From Clostridiales bacterium (GTDB lineage Bacteria > Bacillota > Clostridia > Oscillospirales > CAG-272), in NCBI GenBank assembly GCA_019415985.1, contig DXYE01000094.1, forward strand, positions 1-9,609: a DNA stretch of 9,609 bases, in the 5' to 3' direction. Each line of letters starts with the position of its first letter. Within the stretch, counting starts at the first letter, position 1. Under the pieces are notes generated by a model. That model searched no databases, had not been told where the DNA came from, and was given only the letters and a program-made list of their open reading frames with translations. The position numbers were made by a program, and so were the translations under genes. Shown here piece after piece: positions 1 to 6,549 of this stretch.

Positions 1-5
1 GATTA

Positions 6-34
6 TTGATAAATAATTGAAACAATGCTAAAAT
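6..34 (+). promoter_or_regulatory. Sigma-A-like promoter for the DUF4838 gene
   Basis: A -35 box TTGATA (6-11) and a -10 box TAAAAT (29-34) are separated by 17 bases, each matching the consensus at five of six positions. The -10 box is preceded by TG and one base (26-28), an extended -10 element. Transcription would start near base 41, giving a leader of about 200 bases before the ATG at 243. This is a consensus match only; AT-rich DNA produces such matches by chance. Confidence 0.5.
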
Positions 35-40
35 ATTAAA

Positions 41-242
41 AACAGAAAAATGATAAATTCTAAGCGAATATAGACTTTTTTATCGGCTCTCTGGATGTAA
101 AAAATCAAGTTTAAGGTCATGGCGAAAACATTCTCATGCCGTTATGCGTTCTGCGATGCGGTTCAAAGAAAGAAGATGATACATAAAAACTGATGTTAAA
201 ATCTCAGATATATCTAAATTTTATCCAAAAGGAGTTAAAGGA
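41..242 (+). other. Long 5' leader of the DUF4838 gene
   Basis: About 200 bases lie between the predicted transcription start and the start codon. I see no recognisable riboswitch, no good leader peptide and no terminator in it. A 10-base palindrome AGATATATCT lies at 206-215, about 28 bases before the ATG, and could be an operator or chance in AT-rich DNA. The SD AAGGAG (229-234) sits 8 bases before the ATG, which is ideal spacing. Confidence 0.35.
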
Positions 243-2900
243 ATGAAAAAAATCGCATCTTTTTTGTTCACGCTTGTACTTGTATTCTGCCTTTTATGCG
301 CATTGCCGCTCGCTGCAGAAGCGAAGAGTGCGGAAACCCGGAGCGGCCTGGAGGTATCCCTTATTACGGATAAGGATGCATATTCGGCGGGCGAAGAAGT
401 TCAGGTGACCGTTCAAATTAAAAACACAAATACTTTTAAGGTGGAAAATGTATCCATCGAAACGCTTCTGCCGGATGGTTGGCACCTCAAAAGCGGTAAT
501 CAAGCCGAAACGAATGTGACGATAGAAGCCGGTGGTATACATATTAGCCTCCTGACAGCAGTCCCGCCGGATGAAGTGGAGGACCCGGTTACTTCTGAAG
601 CTGTGTCTGAAACAGAAACGTCTTCCGGGACAGAAACCGCACCTCAAACGGACGTTGAAGATATTACAGACGAGCTTTCCGATACGGAAGAAACACCCGG
701 CAGCGAAAATACAACAGCTACCACAGATAAAATTACTGAAGCGCCTCAAACGGACGATACAGCTTATATTTTGATAGGCGCGGCTCTTCTCGCCGCTGCG
801 ACTGTCTGTATTTTTTTAGCGGCAAAATATAAAAAGGGAGCGCGAATTCTCAGCCTGTTCCTGTGTGTAGCGATGGGCCTTGCCATGGCGTCGGCCGCTA
901 AAACCGATACATACAGAATCTCCGTTGACAAAAGCGTTGCCGTGGGTGACAACGAATATACAATCACCTCAACGGTCAGATGGGAAGTCAATATGGACGA
1001 GGATGAAGTATCGCTGAAAATATCAGACAAGGATATATCCGAATTCACAATTGTTCTTCCGGAAAACGCCAGTGAAAGTCAACAGACAGCCGCCTCGGAG
1101 CTTGCAGCTTATCTCCTGAAAATCAGCAATTTTAAGCCTGCAATAAAAGCGGACAGTGAGGAGAAGAACGGCCCTGAGATCGTGCTTGGTTACACGGACA
1201 GACTGCTCCCGGACGAAAGTACTGTCAACGAACTGGGTGACGAAGGCTTTATCATACGCACGGAAGGCGAAGACCTCTATATTTTGGGCAGCGATGTCAG
1301 GGGTACTTTATATGGAACATATACATTCCTTGAGGATTATCTCAATTGCCGTTTTTATTCAAAATCCTTTGAGGTCGTTCCCAAAGCCACAGGCATTCAA
1401 TTAAGCAATATTGAAGACAAACAGATACCTGCCTTTGAATTCCGCGATTCCTATTGGAACTCGCTGAATACCAAGGAAAGCGCCGCAAAACTCAAAGTGA
1501 ACAGCAATCACGGCCGTGAAGTCAGCCAGCTCGACGCAAGCGTTGGCGGAGGCATTACCTATGCGCAGGTGCTTGAGGGTGTTGGCTTTGTGCATACGCT
1601 TCCTCTGATTCTAAGAACAAAAATCCCGTCTTATGATGTTTACACCCCCATTTGCTTTACCAGCACGGAAAACTACAATATCGTTGTGGATTTCGTGCGT
1701 GATTTTCTCGAGGAACATCCGGATGAAACCATCATCAGTCTTTCCCACAACGACGGTGCAGGCGCTTGTACCTGCCAAAACTGTACCGCTGCACTGCGGG
1801 AAGACAGCTACTCTGGACTGATGCTTCAGTTCATCAATAAAATAGCCGAAGAGTTTGAGGATGAATATCCGGATCTGCGTTTCGATACCTTAGCTTATCG
1901 TTCCACACAAGCTCCGCCGGCTCATATCAAACCGAATGATAACGTAATCATACGTTTCTGCGGCATTGACACTTGCTTCAGACATCCAATTTCCGCTGAC
2001 TGTGAAGAATGGGGTGGCGGACGGACTTATGACGACCTGGTAGCCTGGTCCAAGCTCTGTACAAACGGAAACCTCTACATTTGGAATTATACAACCAATT
2101 TCACCGACTTTAACATGATTTACGCGAATTTTGATAACTTCTGGAACAATATGCAGTTATACCTTGAATTGGGTGTCACAGGTGTTTTTGAGCAAGGCAA
2201 TATCGCCTCGGACAGCGGAGAATTCGGTATGCTTAAGGGCTATGTTCTGGCAAAGCTTCTCTGGAATCCACACATGACAGAGGAAGAATACTGGGGTCTA
2301 ATCGACGAATTCCTGGTCGATTATTATGGAGCAGGCGGTCTATATCTCCGGGAATTTATCGACTACACGCTTGAGAACTCTGAGGATGAGCATTTCGGTA
2401 TTTATTTTGACGATCCCGGTAATTATGTATATGACCACTCATACGGAACTTTAAGCGACAACCTTTCCGGCGATGCGGCAAGAAACTATATTGAGGGACG
2501 TGAAGCCTTTATAAGCCGCTCCCAGGAATTGTTTGACAACGCAAAAAGTTATGCAACCGAGGAACAGCTTGACAGGATCAATCAGGCGGAAATCCAGCTG
2601 CTCAACTATATTGCCTTTACGCAGCACAAATGCAACGGATATGGGCTCGGAACCTCTGAAACACGCGAGCGGCTGCGTGCGGCCAACGAGGAGATCTACG
2701 ACAGATTAAAGGCTTATCATATCACCCACGTAACAGAATTTACGGCCTGGGATAACAAGCTGGTGAATTTTGACAGCTACGTGCTTCAATGGGGATGGGA
2801 TAAACGCAGCGACTGGGATGATTACCATGGCCCGTACGGAACCGGATTGGGAAAAATCAATTGGGGCAATGTAAATTCTGCCCGTCCGGACCAAAAATAA
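243..2900 (+). CDS. Secreted, membrane-anchored DUF4838 (alpha-glucuronidase-like) protein
   Basis: This 885-residue protein appears to be cell-surface and related to glycan-active families; its enzymatic role is unproven. Residues 1-27 are a signal peptide ending AEA. Residues 36-108 look like a beta-sandwich of the CARDB/DUF11 sort (YSAGEEVQVTVQIKN). Residues 109-172 are an acidic, Thr/Ser-rich linker with two APQTD motifs. Residues 174-194 and 203-219 are two hydrophobic segments around a KYKKGAR turn, so the flanking domains should both lie outside. Residues 264-390 resemble the small N-terminal domain of GH67/GH20 enzymes (QTAASELAAYLLKI, then YGTYTFLEDYLNCRFY). Residues 465-715 match my recollection of DUF4838 (PF16126), including a CTCQNC cluster at 509-514 and the Trp-rich LYIWNYTTNF stretch. 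Residues 745-840 are charged and probably helical; the last 45 residues are Trp- and Gly-rich and unrecognised. The ATG at 243 is supported by AAGGAG 8 bases upstream and by the signal peptide. The gene is monocistronic here and convergent with the SBP genes. Family membership is fairly sure; a catalytic function is inference. Confidence 0.85.
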   Translation: MKKIASFLFTLVLVFCLLCALPLAAEAKSAETRSGLEVSLITDKDAYSAGEEVQVTVQIKNTNTFKVENVSIETLLPDGWHLKSGNQAETNVTIEAGGIHISLLTAVPPDEVEDPVTSEAVSETETSSGTETAPQTDVEDITDELSDTEETPGSENTTATTDKITEAPQTDDTAYILIGAALLAAATVCIFLAAKYKKGARILSLFLCVAMGLAMASAAKTDTYRISVDKSVAVGDNEYTITSTVRWEVNMDEDEVSLKISDKDISEFTIVLPENASESQQTAASELAAYLLKISNFKPAIKADSEEKNGPEIVLGYTDRLLPDESTVNELGDEGFIIRTEGEDLYILGSDVRGTLYGTYTFLEDYLNCRFYSKSFEVVPKATGIQLSNIEDKQIPAFEFRDSYWNSLNTKESAAKLKVNSNHGREVSQLDASVGGGITYAQVLEGVGFVHTLPLILRTKIPSYDVYTPICFTSTENYNIVVDFVRDFLEEHPDETIISLSHNDGAGACTCQNCTAALREDSYSGLMLQFINKIAEEFEDEYPDLRFDTLAYRSTQAPPAHIKPNDNVIIRFCGIDTCFRHPISADCEEWGGGRTYDDLVAWSKLCTNGNLYIWNYTTNFTDFNMIYANFDNFWNNMQLYLELGVTGVFEQGNIASDSGEFGMLKGYVLAKLLWNPHMTEEEYWGLIDEFLVDYYGAGGLYLREFIDYTLENSEDEHFGIYFDDPGNYVYDHSYGTLSDNLSGDAARNYIEGREAFISRSQELFDNAKSYATEEQLDRINQAEIQLLNYIAFTQHKCNGYGLGTSETRERLRAANEEIYDRLKAYHITHVTEFTAWDNKLVNFDSYVLQWGWDKRSDWDDYHGPYGTGLGKINWGNVNSARPDQK

Positions 2901-2976
2901 TTTCGCATTTTTGAAAACAACGAATTGGACAGCTTGATTCTATATATCTTATTTCAGAAACAAAGTATATGAAAAA

Positions 2977-3025
2977 CTTCCCCGCCGCCTTTGTATAACA
3001 CAAAGGCGGCGGGGAAGTTTTATTT
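2977..3025. terminator. Bidirectional intrinsic terminator, 18-bp perfect stem
   Basis: Arms 2977-2994 (CTTCCCCGCCGCCTTTGT) and 3000-3017 are exact reverse complements around the 5-base loop ATAAC. On the plus strand the stem is followed by TTTTATTT (3018-3025), 77 bases after the DUF4838 stop. On the minus strand it is followed by TTTTT (2976-2972), so it can also stop transcripts from the convergent SBP genes. The stem is very GC-rich in AT-rich surroundings. Confidence 0.93.
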
Positions 3026-3128
3026 CGGACCGTGCACAGGGTACATAACACTTGCGCACATTAAGACACAAACCGTCGCATACGAGCGTTTTCTGTTCAT
3101 TTGTTTACGTTAATCCATTCTCATTCCA

Positions 3129-3420
3129 TCAATTTCGATCAATAACCGAATCTTTTGATAAAAAAAAAGAGTAGGATGTAAAAACTCTTTTGCACCCCAC
3201 TCTCTGAAAACTCGTCAGTGTTCTCTTTGAAATGGAACTGTTGATAGCAGATACAATGCCAATGTCATTGATCTCCGCAAAGTCATAAGACAACGATTCT
3301 TTTATGATATCCAGCATTCTGACAATGTTCCTCAAAATTTGACAAAGCAGGCGTCTCCATCCCTTTTGTCCGGCATGACAGCGCAGAAGCCCCATTATAA
3401 AAGTTCAGAACACCCAAGTT
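3129..3420 (-). pseudogene. Relic C-terminus of a fourth solute-binding protein gene
   Basis: Read on the minus strand, this stretch encodes scattered matches to the C-terminal 90 or so residues of the three intact SBPs. Near 3418-3394 it reads VLNFYN, matching the VINAFYN of the second SBP. About 76 bases further on, where the intact genes have 45, it reads MLDIIKESLSYDFAEINDIG and then INSSISKRTLTS in a different frame. The excess of 31 bases is not a multiple of three, so the two blocks are out of frame. After RTLTS the conserved SFASNE helix is lost, and VIDRN followed by a stop (3146-3129) may be the remains of the usual IIDQF end. There is no upstream coding region, signal peptide or SD. 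The relic lies just downstream of the third intact copy, consistent with a tandem duplicate that decayed or was truncated by recombination. The small open frame here (3395-3129) should not be called a gene. Confidence 0.85.
3160..3191 (-). terminator. Possible weak terminator inside the SBP relic
   Basis: On the minus strand an 8-bp perfect stem, AAAAGAGT (3191-3184) with ACTCTTTT (3172-3165), encloses an 11-base loop, and the T run continues to 3160. The stem is AT-rich and therefore weak. It would end the SBP transcript before the strong hairpin at 2977-3017. It may also simply come from the A9 homopolymer at 3160-3168. Confidence 0.35.
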
Positions 3421-3448
3421 ATGAGTAAGACGCTGCAAAAACGTACAT

Positions 3449-4927
3449 TTACGAAAATTGGTCTATTATATTCTGCAGACGACGCTGAATGGCTTTTTCA
3501 TTAGAAGCAAAGGAGGACGTAAGTGTTTTCTTGGATATGGAATTTTCAATGGTGGAATAGATGCCTACATCGTTGATCTGCGCAAATTCATAGGTTAGAG
3601 AATCCTTTATGATGTCCAGCATTTCGATGCAGTCCGGGTCGCTTGCGCGCTGGCCTTTCATCACCTTGTCATAATAAGCATGGATTACCGAGTCACCTGA
3701 CGCGTAAGCCATGTATTCCAGTACACAGGAAGTAAAATCCAGCCGCTGATTTGTCACGGGAACTGTCATAAATGAGAACCCATAATCCACTGTACTGTGG
3801 TATTCCTGCTGCTCTGCATCATACTTTGGAAACGGCACAATGCCATAATCGGATTCCATATTGGTCAGCAGATCTGATGTCAGCAGTCCGGACAGGCAGA
3901 AAAGAACTTGGTCTCCGCCGAACAGCTCGCCCCGGCAATAATCCCATTTATGGAGATATGCACTGATATCAGCCTCTGTAGACAGACCGTTCGGACTTAA
4001 ATTTAACCCCTTCTCATTTATGGCATCGCAGAACAGATTGTATGCCGCTACGGTTCGATTTGCATCCTTCTGCAAAAAAACAACTTCCGGTATACCTTCC
4101 GAATTGTTTTCCGTAAAACGAATGCCTGAAGCCTGCAGCGCCATAGGAACACGGAAATAGAACATCCCGTATCGATCGTGCTCATTCCATTTTCCATCAT
4201 TGTTCAGATCTGCTGAAACCGCACGTCCCATCTCAAACATTTTTTCCCATGTCCATTCATTGCTGTAGACTAATTCGTAGGGATTGTCGAGCTTGAATTC
4301 GCTTATCATGTTTTTGTTAAAAAACGCGACCTCGGACCCCGACAGCATGGCCGCGCTGATATCGCCCACCATATAATATATTTTCCCGCCCAGGGATAGT
4401 GTATTATAACAGTTCTGGTCCCAATAATTTTTGGTAAAATCGCAGTACTTTAACGTGTTCAAATCTTCTAGATAACCGCTTTGAACAAAGCTCGTAACCT
4501 TCGTTCCCGGCATAAACACAACATCATACGGACAATCATCTGTCATAATCAGCTTTCTCACATCATTCGCAACATCATCGTCGCAGAAAAACTCAATCGT
4601 AATGGAAAAGCGATCCTCGACCCGTTTATTCCGTTCATACACAGCATCGTTGACCGTGGTGCCATCGTAATTTTCTGCATATAAAAAGACATCGGAATAC
4701 GTCCACCCGGAGCTCGAAGGTCCCGCAATATGAAATACTGTATCTTTATATTTGCTGAAATCCATTCCTGCAAAAGAAGGCGATCCTTCCTCCTCCGGTG
4801 TTTCTGCGGGAACTTCCGCGACAATTCCCTTTCCTGTTTGGTCATCGGACCCGCATGCGGAAAAGAAAACAACTGTTATACAGGCGGTAAGCAGTATCAG
4901 CATTCTATAAATCATATGCTTATGCAT
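3449..4927 (-). CDS. Extracellular solute-binding lipoprotein, third copy of the array
   Basis: This 492-residue lipoprotein probably binds an oligosaccharide for an ABC importer on the outer face of the membrane. Its signal peptide ends FSAC with the lipid-modified Cys at residue 25, the same position as in both paralogues when all start as annotated here. A short charged linker follows, then an SBP fold of the long (about 450-500 residue) family-1 type. DLNNDGKWNEHD at 240-251 resembles the EF-hand-like calcium loop of AlgQ/LipO-type proteins. Over the last 100 residues it is about two thirds identical to the second copy by my hand alignment. The gene lies 114 bases downstream of the second copy. 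The ATG at 4927 is preceded by GGGAGG (4981-4976), but the two are separated by a long stem-loop, treated separately. Internal ATGs at residues 5 and 9 are alternative starts that would break the Cys25 register. The family is certain; the ligand is unknown. Confidence 0.93.
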   Translation of the reverse strand: MHKHMIYRMLILLTACITVVFFSACGSDDQTGKGIVAEVPAETPEEEGSPSFAGMDFSKYKDTVFHIAGPSSSGWTYSDVFLYAENYDGTTVNDAVYERNKRVEDRFSITIEFFCDDDVANDVRKLIMTDDCPYDVVFMPGTKVTSFVQSGYLEDLNTLKYCDFTKNYWDQNCYNTLSLGGKIYYMVGDISAAMLSGSEVAFFNKNMISEFKLDNPYELVYSNEWTWEKMFEMGRAVSADLNNDGKWNEHDRYGMFYFRVPMALQASGIRFTENNSEGIPEVVFLQKDANRTVAAYNLFCDAINEKGLNLSPNGLSTEADISAYLHKWDYCRGELFGGDQVLFCLSGLLTSDLLTNMESDYGIVPFPKYDAEQQEYHSTVDYGFSFMTVPVTNQRLDFTSCVLEYMAYASGDSVIHAYYDKVMKGQRASDPDCIEMLDIIKDSLTYEFAQINDVGIYSTIENSISKKTLTSSFASNEKAIQRRLQNIIDQFS

Positions 4928-4935
4928 ATAAATGC

Positions 4936-4981
4936 TGCCGCAGTATCTGTCATATTTTCCAGATACTGCGGCATTCCTCCC
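4936..4981 (-). promoter_or_regulatory. Stem-loop between the SD and start codon of the third SBP gene
   Basis: On the minus strand the SD GGGAGG (4981-4976) is followed at once by a perfect 14-bp stem. Its arms are 4973-4960 (TGCCGCAGTATCTG) and 4949-4936 (CAGATACTGCGGCA), with a 10-base loop. The ATG at 4927 comes eight bases after the stem. In linear sequence the SD is 48 bases from the ATG; with the stem folded the unpaired spacing is 10 bases. There is no T run after the stem, so it is not a typical terminator. It could be an SD-presenting spacer, an mRNA-stabilising or processing structure, or an attenuator. Confidence 0.7.
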
Positions 4982-5001
4982 TTGTTATTTTATACTGGAG
5001 C

Positions 5002-5026
5002 TATGCGCCACATAAAAAAGCGCATA
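5002..5026 (-). repeat. Short inverted repeat between the second and third SBP genes
   Basis: Perfect 7-base arms TATGCGC (5002-5008) and GCGCATA (5020-5026) surround an 11-base A/T-rich centre, 16 bases after the stop of the second SBP gene on the minus strand. There is no T tract beyond it. It is too short and too weak to call a terminator with confidence; it could be a processing site or partial attenuator that sets copy-specific expression. Confidence 0.35.
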
Positions 5027-5041
5027 TATAACCGTTTTCTT

Positions 5042-6508
5042 TTATCCGAACTGTTCAATAAGAGTCTGCAGCCGGGTGCGGATAGCTCTTTCATTTGAAG
5101 CAAACGTGGAGGTCAGGGTCCGCTTCGCCGTGGAATTGTCAATGGTAGATATGATGCCGACATCCGCGAACATCGCCAGATCATAAATCATGGTATCTTT
5201 CACAATATCCAGCATTTCTATGGTATCGGGATCGTGTGCGCGCTGGCCCTTCATCACCTTGTTGTAGAAAGCGTTGATGACTGTATCCGTCGACGCATAC
5301 GCCATATATTCCAGCACACAAGAGGTAAAATCCATACGCTGATTGGTTATCGGTACAGTAAGCAGAGTAAAGTTTGGATCAGGTGCAGTATAAAATCTGC
5401 TCTGTTCCGCATCGTATTTGGGCGCGGGAACAATCCCGTAATCCGCTTCCATATTGGTCATAAGCTCGGAAGCTCCTAATCTGCAGGTAATAATCATGAC
5501 CTTGCCGCCGCCGAACATACCGCCGATTCCGTAATCCCATTTATGCAGGTACGGACTGACGTCAAGATTTTCTGAATAAGTACAGCTAAACAGTTCCTCG
5601 GCATCGCAGAAAAGATTATACGCTTCAACGGTCCGTTCTGTATCCCGCTGCAGGAATACAACCTCGGGGACTCCCTCCGCATTGTTTTCTGTAAAACGAA
5701 TGCCCGAGTTTTGCAGGCTGCCAATTACACCGCACGGAGTCATTCCATACTGGTCGTTTTCATCCCATTTTCCGTCGTTGTTCAGGTCCTCTGATACGAC
5801 AAGCGCCATTTCCATCATTTTTTCATAGGTCCACTCGTTATCCCTCACAAGCTGATACGGATTTTCCAACTGATACTGGTTAATCATATCCTTGTTAAAA
5901 AAGACAGCGTTTGCACCAAACAGCATGGCCGCGGAAATATCGCTCACCATATAATAATTTTTTCCGTTAATGGACAACTCGTTATAACAGTTCTGATCCC
6001 AATACGGCTGTGTAAAGTCGCAGTATTGCAACTCGTTCAGATCCTTCAGGTAGCCGGTCTGTACCATTGCAGTGACCTGATTTCCGCCGAGAAATACAAC
6101 GTCATAGGGGTTATCGTCCGTCATAATCAGCTTTCTGACGTCACTTGCCACACTGTCGTTGTTGTAGAATTCAAGGGTTATTGAAAATCGATCCTCTACC
6201 TGTTTGTTCCGCTCATATACCGCATCGTTTATAGTATCTCCGGTATAATTCTCCGCGAACAAGAACGGATCCGAATATGTCCAGCCGCTGGTCGACGGAC
6301 CTGCAATATAAAAAGTTGTACCCTTGTAAGCGTTCAGGTCCATTCCCTCAAAAGATGGAGAACCAGGTTCGTCCGGCGTTGATGTCGGGATAGTCACTTC
6401 ACCCGTGTTGCTTGTTTCCCCGCCGTTTTCGCCGCAGGCTGCAATGGATCCTCCGATTATCAGGGCAGTTAAAATCAATGCTAGGCTTCTGGTAATGTTT
6501 GTTTTCAA
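5042..6508 (-). CDS. Extracellular solute-binding lipoprotein, second copy of the array
   Basis: This 488-residue paralogue of the flanking SBPs is a predicted membrane-anchored sugar-binding lipoprotein. It starts with TTG at 6508, 8 bases after a strong GGGGGAG; there is no in-frame ATG nearby, and the TTG places the lipobox Cys (SIAAC) at residue 25 as in the other copies. The calcium-loop-like DLNNDGKWDEND lies at 241-252. NYYMVSDISAAML (184-196) and the C-terminal FASNERAIRTRLQ helix (469-481) are shared with the others. Two differences stand out. It is about five residues shorter just before the conserved HKWDY motif (322-326). Its YGIGGMFGGGKVMIITCRLGA segment departs from the shared YCRG.MFGGD.VLFC.SGL pattern. 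These are plausible ligand-contact changes. The gene begins 41 bases after the first copy ends, so the two are probably co-transcribed. Its expression may be tuned by the TTG start. Confidence 0.93.
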   Translation of the reverse strand: MKTNITRSLALILTALIIGGSIAACGENGGETSNTGEVTIPTSTPDEPGSPSFEGMDLNAYKGTTFYIAGPSTSGWTYSDPFLFAENYTGDTINDAVYERNKQVEDRFSITLEFYNNDSVASDVRKLIMTDDNPYDVVFLGGNQVTAMVQTGYLKDLNELQYCDFTQPYWDQNCYNELSINGKNYYMVSDISAAMLFGANAVFFNKDMINQYQLENPYQLVRDNEWTYEKMMEMALVVSEDLNNDGKWDENDQYGMTPCGVIGSLQNSGIRFTENNAEGVPEVVFLQRDTERTVEAYNLFCDAEELFSCTYSENLDVSPYLHKWDYGIGGMFGGGKVMIITCRLGASELMTNMEADYGIVPAPKYDAEQSRFYTAPDPNFTLLTVPITNQRMDFTSCVLEYMAYASTDTVINAFYNKVMKGQRAHDPDTIEMLDIVKDTMIYDLAMFADVGIISTIDNSTAKRTLTSTFASNERAIRTRLQTLIEQFG

Positions 6509-6549
6509 TATTTTATCTCCCCCTTCTACGCTGTCAGTTGATCCTCATA

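Noticed and set aside
206..215. AGATATATCT palindrome as an operator for the DUF4838 gene.
   Set aside because: It is short, made mostly of A and T, and likely to arise by chance in this AT-rich leader; noted only in the leader entry.
294..749. Minus-strand open frame of 151 codons inside the DUF4838 gene.
   Set aside because: It is antisense to a gene with a clear signal peptide and domains, and is rich in Cys, Arg and Phe as expected of a shadow frame.
4914..4975. A 20-codon leader reading frame (starting MPQYLENM) on the minus strand whose TGA overlaps the ATG of codon 5 of the third SBP gene, suggesting translational coupling.
   Set aside because: Its ATG lies one base after GGGAGG, too close for normal initiation, and the frame is imposed by the stem-loop sequence. 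Starting the SBP at codon 5 would also break the shared Cys25 register.
4730..5098. Plus-strand open frame of 122 codons across the junction of the second and third SBP genes.
   Set aside because: It is antisense to two well-supported coding regions and to the stem-loop, with no SD or recognisable protein features.
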